Of a stretch of 16,370 nucleotides of DNA, positions 1 through 6,954 are shown one piece after another. A model generated the notes under the pieces. The model saw only the letters and a program-made list of their open reading frames with translations, did not search any database and was not told where the DNA came from. Made by a program: the position numbers and the translations under genes. The DNA comes from an uncultured Sutterella sp. (GTDB taxonomy: Bacteria; Pseudomonadota; Gammaproteobacteria; Burkholderiales; Burkholderiaceae_F): contig USAL01000033.1 in assembly GCA_900552545.1 (NCBI GenBank), positions 1 to 16,370 on the forward strand, given 5' to 3'. Position 1 is the first letter of the stretch. Each line of letters starts with the position of its first letter.

Positions 1-857
1 GAGAGCTGCGTCGAGCGCTTGCTCGTTTCGCTTACCTCGGCCTTCTGGCCGCGGCAGCGCTCGACAATCGCCTGCGCCTTGTCCGCGTCGAAGATGCGCG
101 ACTCCTTGAGCTCGGGCGTTTCGGCGTTCTTCTTGAAGGTCGGATCAAACCAGCGGCCCTCGTAGTCGCCAGCCGTGACGGCAAAGCGCGCCTTCACCTC
201 CCAGTAGTCGCGGGGCTTGAAGGCGTTGATTTCGTTTTCGCGGCGCACGACGATTGCAAGCGTCGGCGTCTGCACGCGGCCTACGGTGGTGAGGAAAAAG
301 CCGCCGTCTAGGCTATTGAAGGCGGTCATGGCGCGCGTACCGTTGCTGCCCACGAGCCAGTCGGCTTCCGAGCGGCTCATGGCGGCCGCCGCGAGCGTCT
401 GCATCTCCTCGTCGGTGCGCAGGTTCGCGAAGGCCTCGCGGATCGCCGCGGGCGTCATCGACTGCAGCCACAGGCGCTTGATGGGCTGGCGGGCCTTGGT
501 GGCCTGCATGATGTAGCGAAAGATCAGCTCGCCCTCGCGTCCCGCGTCGCATGCGTTGATGATTTCGCCGATGTCCTTGCGGTGAATGAGCTTCGAGAGG
601 CTCTTGAGCTTGTCGCCGCTTTTTGCAATGGGCTTCAAGTCGAAGGTCGGCGGGATCACCGGCAGGTGCGCGAAGGTCCACTTTCCGCGCTTGACCTCGT
701 ACTTTTCAGGACAAGCAAGCTCAAGCAGATGGCCGAGTGCGTTGGCGACGACGTAGTTCTCGCCCTCATAGTAGTCGCCGGTTTTCTTCATGCCGCCCAG
801 AACGCGGGCGATATCGGTGGCGACCGACGGCTTCTCGGCAATGATCAGAGTCTTCAT
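1..857 (-). CDS. topB: DNA topoisomerase III, type IA (C-terminal part cut by window edge)
   Basis: Type IA topoisomerase: it cuts one DNA strand through a tyrosine link and passes the other strand, relaxing negative supercoils and decatenating replication or recombination intermediates. Only the first 285 codons are in the window, read without a stop. The Toprim domain is clear: AEKPSVA at residues 7-13 carries the catalytic Glu8, and DAGREGE at 104-110 carries the metal-binding acidic residues. SRSEADWLVGSNGTRA (161-176) and GRVQTPTL (193-200) are type IA signatures. The active-site tyrosine lies in the missing part. The N-terminus resembles proteobacterial TopB more than TopA. The ATG at 855-857 is the natural start because the first strand begins at residue 2, although no Shine-Dalgarno sequence precedes it and the leader is A/C-rich. 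dprA lies upstream on the same strand, 176 bp away. TopA is the less likely alternative. Confidence 0.93.
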   Translation of the reverse strand, partial: MKTLIIAEKPSVATDIARVLGGMKKTGDYYEGENYVVANALGHLLELACPEKYEVKRGKWTFAHLPVIPPTFDLKPIAKSGDKLKSLSKLIHRKDIGEIINACDAGREGELIFRYIMQATKARQPIKRLWLQSMTPAAIREAFANLRTDEEMQTLAAAAMSRSEADWLVGSNGTRAMTAFNSLDGGFFLTTVGRVQTPTLAIVVRRENEINAFKPRDYWEVKARFAVTAGDYEGRWFDPTFKKNAETPELKESRIFDADKAQAIVERCRGQKAEVSETSKRSTQL

Positions 858-941
858 TTGTTGTGTGGTTTTGCAAGCTTTTCAAGCTTTGTTGTTGTGC
901 TTCTTTGGTTGAGGCTGCAGACTGCAGGGCTCAAAATGTAA

Positions 942-982
942 GCGCACGACCGAAACCATCGGTGCATGCGCCTCTTTTTTTT
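942..982 (+). terminator. Hairpin followed by eight T, between dprA and topB
   Basis: Outer arms GCGCA (942-946) and TGCGC (967-971) enclose inner arms ACCGA (949-953) and TCGGT (959-963) around a 5-nt loop. A run of eight T follows at 975-982. This reads as an intrinsic terminator on the plus strand, opposite to both neighbouring genes. On the minus strand the hairpin is followed by the weaker TTACATTTT, so it could also act in the dprA-to-topB direction. Structure is seen; function is inferred. Confidence 0.4.
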
Positions 983-983
983 C

Positions 984-1013
984 AGCATAGCTGTCCGAAG
1001 ATGATTTTGACAA
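984..1013 (-). promoter_or_regulatory. Candidate sigma70 promoter for topB
   Basis: On the minus strand TTGTCA (1008-1013) is followed after 18 bp by TATGCT (984-989), giving 5/6 and 4/6 matches to the consensus. It would start transcription near 977 and give topB a leader of about 120 nt that contains the hairpin at 942-971. Prediction by eye only. Confidence 0.35.
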
Positions 1014-1033
1014 GGCCTCGGGTTTCGTAAGAC

Positions 1034-1945
1034 CTAAGTTTTGTCCGATCCTTCCATAACAGAGATGTCGAGATCCTCCAGCCGCTCGACAAGTCCAGCC
1101 CCCTCTCGCAGCAGCTTGTGGCACCCTTTGTAAAGGGCGTTGTGTATCGAGCCGGGAATAGCATAAACGTCACGCGCGGACTCGGCTGCTTCGCGCGCCA
1201 AGGCAACGGCTGCCGACCCCGCTTCGGCCTGTACGACAAAGAGCGCCCGCGAGAGCGCAAGACTCACCGAACGACGCACGACGTCGTTCTCCGATGCGTA
1301 GCCAACCCCCGGAACAAAAGGCGAAACGAGAAGTCCGCGTTCTGCCGCAGCGTAAAAAAGCTCTCGTGCAGACGCCGGAAAAATTCGATCCGGGCCAGTT
1401 GCCTGCACGCCGATCACGGTGCAGTTTTCGTCTCTTTTTTCAGACTTAAGCGCAGCCGCCGCAGCCGCCATTTCGACGCCTTCTTCAAAGCCCGTGAGAA
1501 GCGCCGCACGACGCGCAATCGCCCTTCCGAAATCCTCGGCATTGCGTCGTCCTTCGTCGTCGGGCCGCCTTGTTCCGGTGAGAAAGATCGCCGCTTTATC
1601 GGACAAAACTCCCCGTCGTCCTCGCACGAAAAGTACGGCCGGAGGTCTCGGAAGCTGAAGAAGACGCTTGGGGTAGTCGGGGTCGGAGAGCACCACGATG
1701 TCCGCGCCCCCTCCCGCGGCAAGCCACGCACAGGCCGCCTCGCATTCGCGGACCTTGTCGTCGGAAAAAAGCACGCGCGAGGCATCCTGACCGATCACCT
1801 GCGCCACTTCGCGCCTGCCCGCACGTACAATTTCGCCCAATGACCCGTAGACCTCCGTCAGACGCGCAAGTCCCCCGGCGCCGATGTCGTTGGCGCACAG
1901 CATGAGCTGCAGCCAGTCGATGTCTTCCTGCGATGTGATCTGCAC
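1034..1945 (-). CDS. dprA: DprA/Smf-family protein with eroded core motifs
   Basis: DprA loads RecA onto incoming single-stranded DNA during natural transformation. This 303-residue protein keeps the family layout: a helical N-terminal part, then a Rossmann-like domain with TRRP (125-128), DRIFP (186-190), AIPGSIHN (262-269) and GCHKLLREGA (274-283). Several hallmark motifs are changed: the usual SG-A-GID is TGFEEGVE (151-158) followed by an alanine run where the AH pair should be; the RNRIIAGLS stretch is RRSVSLALS; SGSLITA is AGSAAVALA. The reading frame is open throughout, so this is divergence, not a frameshift. Start: GTG at 1943-1945 has GGGAG 11 nt upstream and gives a family-like N-terminus; the frame extends to a GTG at 2002, but its AGGAA abuts the start codon and the extra 19 residues look unrelated. 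topB follows on the same strand. Function may be weakened or altered. Confidence 0.8.
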   Translation of the reverse strand: MQITSQEDIDWLQLMLCANDIGAGGLARLTEVYGSLGEIVRAGRREVAQVIGQDASRVLFSDDKVRECEAACAWLAAGGGADIVVLSDPDYPKRLLQLPRPPAVLFVRGRRGVLSDKAAIFLTGTRRPDDEGRRNAEDFGRAIARRAALLTGFEEGVEMAAAAAALKSEKRDENCTVIGVQATGPDRIFPASARELFYAAAERGLLVSPFVPGVGYASENDVVRRSVSLALSRALFVVQAEAGSAAVALAREAAESARDVYAIPGSIHNALYKGCHKLLREGAGLVERLEDLDISVMEGSDKT

Positions 1946-2016
1946 TTTGCCGCGGACTCCCGAAAAACGCGAGGGAAACTCACCCTTTGGCGGTCTACCC
2001 ACTTCCTATCGACGAT

Positions 2017-2022
2017 ATTGTA
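2017..2022 (-). promoter_or_regulatory. Candidate -10 box for dprA
   Basis: The minus strand reads TACAAT here (5/6 to TATAAT), in the 133-190 bp gap between the divergent dprA and def starts. No good -35 box lies at the right distance. A transcript starting near 2010 would leave almost no leader for the GTG at 2002, which favours the downstream start at 1945. Confidence 0.25.
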
Positions 2023-2135
2023 TTGAGAGTCCTGAGGCCGGCATTGCGCGCGCAATGAAGCCGCAGCGCACGAAAGCCCGTGCGGCCCCTGCAAAGCCGC
2101 CGTCTCGGCCCTTGAGGACCCTGGAGATTTTTGCC

Positions 2136-2666
2136 ATGGCGATTCTGCCTATTGTCCAGTACCCCGATCAGCGTCTTGCCCAAAAGGCCAAGCCGATCAC
2201 CGTTTTTGACGACAAGCTCGCAAAGCTTGCCGAAGACATGGCGCAGACCATGTACGAGGCCCCCGGCGTGGGCCTTGCCGCGCCCCAGGTAGGCGAATTG
2301 ATCCGCATGGTCGTGATCGACATCTCGGACGAAAAGAACGACCTGCACGTGCTCGTGAACCCCGTCATTGAAGCGGCTTCCGACGAGGTCGTCGAATGCG
2401 AGGAAGGGTGCCTGTCGCTGCCCGGTCTCTACGAAAAGGTGAAGCGCCCGGCGCGCGTCAAGGTGAAGTATCAGGATCTCAAGGGCGAGGCGCACGAAAT
2501 GGAGTGCGACGAGTTGATGAGCGTGTGCGCGCAGCACGAGATCGACCACCTCGACGGGACGGTCTTCATCGATCACCTCAGCATGCTCAAAAAGCAGCGC
2601 GCAGCCGCCAAGCTTGCCAAGATGCGCAAGGAAAAGGCGCGCGCGGCCAAGCACAAGGATCAGTAA
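2136..2666 (+). CDS. def: Peptide deformylase
   Basis: Metalloenzyme that removes the formyl group from the N-terminal methionine of new proteins in the cytoplasm, undoing what Fmt adds to the initiator tRNA. The 176-residue protein has all three family motifs: GVGLAAPQ (44-51), EGCLS (90-94) with metal ligand Cys92, and QHEIDHLDG (133-141) with metal ligands His134 and His138 and catalytic Glu135. Length is normal; the C-terminus is a Lys/Ala/Arg-rich helix. The ATG at 2136 has GGAG 9 nt upstream; the frame is open further upstream to 1884 but that part has no deformylase similarity. def normally sits directly before fmt in betaproteobacteria; here a hydrolase on the other strand separates them. 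Confidence 0.96.
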   Translation: MAILPIVQYPDQRLAQKAKPITVFDDKLAKLAEDMAQTMYEAPGVGLAAPQVGELIRMVVIDISDEKNDLHVLVNPVIEAASDEVVECEEGCLSLPGLYEKVKRPARVKVKYQDLKGEAHEMECDELMSVCAQHEIDHLDGTVFIDHLSMLKKQRAAAKLAKMRKEKARAAKHKDQ

Positions 2667-2697
2667 GTCGATTCCTCAAAACCTGCCCGAGAGCGCT

Positions 2698-3588
2698 CTA
2701 GCGCAGCGCGCGGCTGTAGCAGTGCGCGGCGATCGCCTCGACGATCATGTCAAGGCGCTTTTCGGGCAGATCGTGCCCCATGCCCTCGACGGCGAGCATC
2801 TGCGCGCCTTCGATGCATTCGGCAATTTCCTTTCCCGCCCGCAGCGGCAGCAGCGGATCGGCCGTGCCGTGAATGACAAGCGTGGGCGTCACGAGCTGGC
2901 GCAGCTGTGCGCGCCGATCGCCGCTTGCGAGAATCGCCATCAACTGCCGCGAGCGGCACTCTTCGGTGATGCCGTTTTCGCGCGTCACGCGGATGATCCC
3001 CTCAAAGAAGCTGTCGTTGTAGACCTCGCCGGGCGAGCCGATCACGTCCATGATGTGGCGGTAGTACTTCAATAGCGACGCTTCGTCGTTGCCATCCGGG
3101 TGCGTCTGCAGCAGAGCGCGGATGGCCGAGAGGTTCCCCAGGCCCGTGCGGGGGTTGCCCGTTGCGGTCGAAATGCAGGTAAGCGACAGCGTCCGATGCG
3201 GCGAGCGCGTGGCAAAGACCTGCGCGATCATGCCGCCCAACGAGTCGCCCGCAATGTGGGCGCGCTTGATTCCCAAGGCATCCATGAGCTCCTCGACGTC
3301 GCGGGCCATATCCTCGAGCCGGTACTGCGCCGAGACGCTGCCGCCCATGACGTAGCGCACGACGCTCGTGAGAAGGCGCGCCATCGAGACGTGCTCCGTG
3401 TAGACGGGGCTTGCGCCGCTGTCGCGGTTGTCGGGCGCAATGAGGTAGAGCCCCTTTTGCACGAGCCGCTCAAGAAAGCCGCGCGGCCAGCCCGCGGCCG
3501 GCAGTCCCAGTCCCATGAGCAGAATGAGGGGCGGCATGCGGGGGTCGCCGTAGGTGTGGTAGCTCAACAAACCGCGGTCGGATGCCAT
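2698..3588 (-). CDS. Alpha/beta hydrolase, RdmC-like esterase type
   Basis: Predicted soluble hydrolase of 296 residues with the complete alpha/beta-hydrolase triad: nucleophile elbow GDSLGG (114-119, Ser116), HGTADPLLPL (240-249, Asp244) and GMGHDLPE (269-276, His272). The N-terminal segment LILLMGLG (21-28) is the usual oxyanion-hole strand, and an NRDSG motif (54-58) follows. The pattern, especially a GMGH-LP ending, resembles the aclacinomycin methylesterase RdmC group, but the substrate cannot be read from sequence; ester, lactone or amide hydrolysis are all possible. ATG at 3586-3588 has AGGA about 5 nt upstream. It converges on def with a 31-bp gap and is divergent from fmt, so it interrupts the usual def-fmt pair. 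No signal peptide is visible. Confidence 0.85.
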   Translation of the reverse strand: MASDRGLLSYHTYGDPRMPPLILLMGLGLPAAGWPRGFLERLVQKGLYLIAPDNRDSGASPVYTEHVSMARLLTSVVRYVMGGSVSAQYRLEDMARDVEELMDALGIKRAHIAGDSLGGMIAQVFATRSPHRTLSLTCISTATGNPRTGLGNLSAIRALLQTHPDGNDEASLLKYYRHIMDVIGSPGEVYNDSFFEGIIRVTRENGITEECRSRQLMAILASGDRRAQLRQLVTPTLVIHGTADPLLPLRAGKEIAECIEGAQMLAVEGMGHDLPEKRLDMIVEAIAAHCYSRALR

Positions 3589-3638
3589 AAATTCCTGCCT
3601 TAATGCGTGTAGTGTCCTGTTGGATCAAAGTACGTCTT

Positions 3639-3656
3639 GCCGGAGGGTACTCCGGC
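3639..3656. repeat. Perfect inverted repeat, 7-bp arms
   Basis: GCCGGAG (3639-3645), loop GGTA, CTCCGGC (3650-3656). No T-run follows on either strand, so it is not a typical intrinsic terminator. It lies about 50 bp upstream of the hydrolase start and could be an operator. Function is unknown. Confidence 0.4.
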
Positions 3657-3735
3657 AGCCATGATGATACGGCCTTGCGGCGGTTCCCGTGGGGTTTGCC
3701 CGTGCGGCAGCCCGTGGGGTCAGTCTGAGCGCGGC

Positions 3736-3741
3736 TAAAAT
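3736..3741 (+). promoter_or_regulatory. Candidate -10 box for fmt
   Basis: TAAAAT (5/6) 112 bp upstream of the fmt start codon, with no convincing -35 box. A similar TTAAAAT box occurs upstream of trkA. fmt needs its own promoter because the preceding plus-strand gene, def, is separated from it by an opposing gene. Confidence 0.25.
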
Positions 3742-3853
3742 TTCTTGTTGGCTTTGGCCTCGCCGCCCTTCACATCGATCTCACGTCGATCTCTTGCTGA
3801 TGCGCGGCAGCCGTCAGATTTTTTTGTTTTCGACTCTCCTAGGAACTTCCCCC

Positions 3854-4825
3854 ATGCGCATTGCTTTTGCCGGTACGCCGCCTTTTGCCGCCGCTGCTCT
3901 TGAAGCCCTGATCAATGCCGGCCACGAGGTTGCTCTGGTTCTCACGCAGCCGGACCGCCCGAGCGGCCGCGGCATGAAGCTCAAGCCCTCGGCCGTCAAG
4001 GAGCTCGCGCTCGCCCACGGACTCAAGGTGATCACGCCGGTGACGCTTTCCGTCAAGCGCAACCCCGAAGTCGCCGAAGAGGCGCTTGCCGAGCTCGAAG
4101 CCTGCGGGGCCGAGGTTCTCATCGTTGCGGCCTACGGCCTGATCCTTCCGCAGCGTGCGCTTGACGCCGCCCGCGGCATCGGCGCCGACGGCGAAATCAA
4201 GAGCATGAACATTCACGCCTCGCTGCTGCCGCGCTGGCGCGGCGCCGCGCCCATCCAGCGCGCGATCATGGCAGGCGACAAGGCGACCGGCGTCACCCTC
4301 ATGAAGATGGAAGCGGGCCTTGATACCGGCCCGATGATTTTGAAGGACGCCACCGACATCACAGCCGCCGACACGGCCGAGACCCTCACCGAGCGCCTCG
4401 CGCAAATCGGCGCGGGACTTGCCGTACGCGCGCTTCAGACGCCCGACGAACTTACCATCACGCCGCAACCCGAGGAGGGCGTCACGTACGCCGAAAAGAT
4501 CCTCAAGAGCGAAAGCCCCGTCGACTGGACGATGAGCGCCGAGGAGATTGACCGGAAACTGCGCGCCTTTACGCCTTTTCCCTTCATGACGGCCGCCTTC
4601 AACGGCGAAGTCTTCAAGCTCAAGGCCGCGCACCCCGTCGAGCGCCCCGCCGAGGCTGCAGGGGCCCAGCCGGGAGAAGTGATCGAGGCCAAGAAGCGCC
4701 TTGTCGTTGCCTGCGGCTCGGGCGCGCTTGAATGCACGCGCCTGCAGAAGGCGGGCAAATCCGAGATGCCGGCAAATTCGTTTTTGCAGTGCTTCCCGCT
4801 CAAGCCGGGCGACACACTCTCCTAA
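3854..4825 (+). CDS. fmt: Methionyl-tRNA formyltransferase
   Basis: Transfers a formyl group from 10-formyltetrahydrofolate to methionyl-initiator tRNA. The 323-residue protein has the expected order: N-terminal Rossmann-like domain beginning MRIAFAGTP, then NIHASLLPRWRGAAPIQ (119-135) with catalytic Asn119 and His121, then AGLDTGPM (154-161) with Asp157, and a C-terminal tRNA-binding OB-fold domain from about residue 210. Length is normal for the family. ATG at 3854 has AGGAA at 3841-3845, 8 nt upstream. rsmB follows after 62 bp with no terminator-like hairpin, so the two genes are probably co-transcribed, as is usual for this pair. Confidence 0.96.
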   Translation: MRIAFAGTPPFAAAALEALINAGHEVALVLTQPDRPSGRGMKLKPSAVKELALAHGLKVITPVTLSVKRNPEVAEEALAELEACGAEVLIVAAYGLILPQRALDAARGIGADGEIKSMNIHASLLPRWRGAAPIQRAIMAGDKATGVTLMKMEAGLDTGPMILKDATDITAADTAETLTERLAQIGAGLAVRALQTPDELTITPQPEEGVTYAEKILKSESPVDWTMSAEEIDRKLRAFTPFPFMTAAFNGEVFKLKAAHPVERPAEAAGAQPGEVIEAKKRLVVACGSGALECTRLQKAGKSEMPANSFLQCFPLKPGDTLS

Positions 4826-4887
4826 TCTGAAGCCGCGGGCAAGTTCCGCCTAACCTTTTCGTTTTCTCTGCAGGCCCTCTTCGCTAA

Positions 4888-6264
4888 ATGTCAGAAACAA
4901 CGCCTCATACCTCGGCGAGACTCTCGCGCGCCATTTTGCTTGCCGCTCAGGCACGCTGCGCCATGAGCGAGGGCGCCTCGCTTGAAAAAGCGCTCGAAGC
5001 CGCCTGCCGCGGCGCTGACGCCGCCGAACGCGCCGCCGCCCAGTCGCTCGTCTATGGCGCCACGCGCCTGCACATGTTGGTCGACGTCGTCTTTTCGCGT
5101 CTTGCCAAGCGCCCGCCGGAAGCGACCGTTCGCTTCATCGCTCTGGTGGCGCTTTCGCTTCTCGTCGAGTCGCCCGAACGGTCGTATGCCGTCTGCAACG
5201 AAGCCGTCAAGGCCGTCAAGAGCGTCAATGTCCACGCCGCGGGGTTTGTAAACGCCTGCCTGCGACGCTTCATGCGCGAGCGCGAGGCTCTTTTGGCGCA
5301 GGCGCGCCGCCGCGAGGAAGTGCGCTTCAACGCCCCGACCTGGTGGATTGCCAAGATGCGCGCTGCATTAGGGAAGAACCGGGCCGACGCCATGATGGCG
5401 CTCGTGCAGACGCGTCCTCCCATGACCGTGCGCGTGAATCGAAGAAAGACGACGGTTGCCGACTGGTGCGCCGCAGCGCGCGCTGCGGGCGTGGCGGTGC
5501 GCGAGCTTGGCTCCGCCCCCGGAGCGCTTACGTCCGAGGCGGTTGAGGTGCTCGATCCCGTGCCGGTGACGCACCTTCCGGGCTTTGCCGAAGGTCTCGT
5601 GAGCGTGCAGGATGCCGGAGCGCAGTTGGCGGCGCACTTTCTTGCGCCTGCCGCGGGCGAACGGGTGCTGGATGCCTGTGCCGCTCCGGGCGGCAAGACC
5701 GCGCATTTGCTGGAGTTGGCCGATTGCCGCGTCACGCCGCTTGAAGTCGACCCCAAGCGCACGGCGCGCATCCATGAAAATCTGGAACGCTTGAACCTCA
5801 CCGCGCGTGTGGTCACGGCCGACGCGGGCGACATCGCCTCGCAGCCGCGCTGGTACGAGGGCTCTCCCTACGACGCGGTGCTTCTTGACGCCCCCTGCAC
5901 CGCCAGCGGCATCGTGCGCCGCCACCCCGACATCGTCTTCTCCCGGCGCCCCTCGGACGTCGCCGCGCTTGCATTACAACAGAAAAGGCTTCTTGAGGCG
6001 CTTTGGCCTCTTGTAAAGTTTGGCGGAAGACTGCTCTATGTCGTATGCTCAGTGTTTAAGGAAGAAGGGGTGGAGCAGATCACGTCGTTCCTGTCGCGGC
6101 ATCCGGACGCCGTTCTGAAGGCCGTTCGCCCGCAGACTGAAACGATGATCACGATGACGCCCATGGACGCCGACGGCATTGAGTGTCCGCCGACGGTTCC
6201 CGGCATCGCCTGCGTGCATGACGGCTTTTTCTACGCCCTTCTTGAGAAACGTTCGCCGGCCTAG
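4888..6264 (+). CDS. rsmB: 16S rRNA (cytosine-967-C5)-methyltransferase
   Basis: Methylates C967 of 16S rRNA with S-adenosylmethionine. The 458-residue protein has an N-terminal NusB-like RNA-binding domain (about residues 10-150) and a C-terminal Rossmann-fold methyltransferase. The SAM-binding motif is LDACAAPGGKTAHLLEL (around 265-281). The two family cysteines are present: Cys337 in DAPCTASG and Cys387 in VVCSVF, the second being the catalytic position. The second motif usually reads TCS; here the threonine is valine, a minor deviation. ATG at 4888 has only a weak AGG upstream. The following DUF4390 gene starts 80 bp downstream. Confidence 0.95.
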   Translation: MSETTPHTSARLSRAILLAAQARCAMSEGASLEKALEAACRGADAAERAAAQSLVYGATRLHMLVDVVFSRLAKRPPEATVRFIALVALSLLVESPERSYAVCNEAVKAVKSVNVHAAGFVNACLRRFMREREALLAQARRREEVRFNAPTWWIAKMRAALGKNRADAMMALVQTRPPMTVRVNRRKTTVADWCAAARAAGVAVRELGSAPGALTSEAVEVLDPVPVTHLPGFAEGLVSVQDAGAQLAAHFLAPAAGERVLDACAAPGGKTAHLLELADCRVTPLEVDPKRTARIHENLERLNLTARVVTADAGDIASQPRWYEGSPYDAVLLDAPCTASGIVRRHPDIVFSRRPSDVAALALQQKRLLEALWPLVKFGGRLLYVVCSVFKEEGVEQITSFLSRHPDAVLKAVRPQTETMITMTPMDADGIECPPTVPGIACVHDGFFYALLEKRSPA

Positions 6265-6292
6265 GCCCGGCTACAGACGTCCGCAACCCGAG

Positions 6293-6313
6293 GGCGCCCG
6301 TCCATGGGGCGCC
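6293..6313 (+). repeat. Inverted repeat between rsmB and DUF4390 gene
   Basis: GGCGCCC (6293-6299), 7-nt loop, GGGCGCC (6307-6313). An A-run, not a T-run, follows on the plus strand, so it is a poor terminator. It may form a hairpin in the leader of the next gene, whose start has no recognisable Shine-Dalgarno sequence. Confidence 0.35.
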
Positions 6314-6344
6314 GGGCGCGGCAAAAAAGACTGACTTCCCGACC

Positions 6345-6917
6345 ATGATCTCCCGTCGAACCTTATGCGCCGCCGCTGCCGCCGCACCCTTTGCGGTCTG
6401 GCCCTTTGCCGCGCATGCCGAGGGAGACGGCATCGCGCTCATGCAGGCGCGCGCCGAGAATCGCCCCGACGGGCTCTACCTCACCGCGAGTTGGGAATTC
6501 GACCTCGCCATCACCCTCATCGAAAGCCTGCGCCGCGGCATTGCGCTCTACTTCGTGTGCGAAATGCGGCTGCAGAAAAAGCGCTGGTACTGGTTTGACG
6601 AGAATCTCGTGCACGCCGAGCTCGTGCAGCGCATCAGCTTCAGCCCGCTCTCGCGCAGCTACCGTCTCTCGATGGGAGGCCTGTCGCAGGGCTTTGATTC
6701 GCTCGAGCAGGTGCTGCCGCTTGTAAAGCAGGTGCACGACTGGCGCGTGGCCTCGCAGGTTTCGCCCGATGATGTCGACGACTTTGAAGCCGAAGTCCGC
6801 ATGCGGCTCGATGCCTCGCGGCTTCCGAAACCCCTGCAGGTGACGATTGGCGGCAACTCCGACTGGAACCTCGACAGCGACTGGATTCCGGTGCGCATCC
6901 GAAACGCAGCCGCCTAA
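6345..6917 (+). CDS. DUF4390 exported protein of unknown function
   Basis: Protein of 190 residues with a signal peptide: basic start, alanine-rich hydrophobic core and an AHA cleavage site near residue 24. The start contains SRRTLC, which resembles a twin-arginine (Tat) motif, so export could be by Tat or Sec. The rest looks beta-rich: a WEFDLAITLIESLRRGIALYF-type segment after residue 45 is typical of the DUF4390 family, as is the Trp-Tyr-Trp cluster that follows. The family has no established function. In betaproteobacteria it commonly lies between rsmB and the NtrY kinase gene, as here, which suggests a role linked to envelope sensing by NtrY; that is inference. The ATG at 6345 lacks a good ribosome site. 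Gap to ntrY is 37 bp. Confidence 0.82.
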   Translation: MISRRTLCAAAAAAPFAVWPFAAHAEGDGIALMQARAENRPDGLYLTASWEFDLAITLIESLRRGIALYFVCEMRLQKKRWYWFDENLVHAELVQRISFSPLSRSYRLSMGGLSQGFDSLEQVLPLVKQVHDWRVASQVSPDDVDDFEAEVRMRLDASRLPKPLQVTIGGNSDWNLDSDWIPVRIRNAAA

Positions 6918-6954
6918 GGTGGACTAAGAAAGGCTTTCGAGGGAGTTTTTCCGC

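Larger units (their letters stand above)
3589..3853. other. 265-bp gap between divergent hydrolase and fmt genes
   Basis: Non-coding. It holds a perfect 7+7 inverted repeat (3639-3656), the 10-bp direct repeat CCCGTGGGGT at 3686-3695 and 3711-3720, and a TAAAAT box (3736-3741). The open frame from 3689 is only an upstream extension of fmt without similarity to formyltransferases. Confidence 0.6.

Noticed and set aside
875..927. AAGCTT pair (875-880, 884-889) and CTGCAG pair (915-920, 922-927) upstream of topB as operators
   Set aside because: Short restriction-site-like palindromes in a low-complexity leader; too weak on their own.
1118..1843. Long plus-strand open frame of 241 codons opposite dprA
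   Set aside because: Antisense to dprA, Arg/Lys-rich composition typical of a shadow frame in GC-rich DNA, no recognisable motif.
1995..2654. Minus-strand open frame of 219 codons opposite def
   Set aside because: Exact shadow of a clear peptide deformylase gene; His/Leu-rich, no domain.
2690..2699. AGAGCGCTCT palindrome between def and the hydrolase as a bidirectional terminator
   Set aside because: Ten-bp palindrome without a loop or a T-run on either side; insufficient.
3686..3720. CCCGTGGGGT direct repeat before fmt as activator sites
   Set aside because: Only two copies, 25 bp apart, in G-rich DNA; no further support, kept only as a note in the gap entry.
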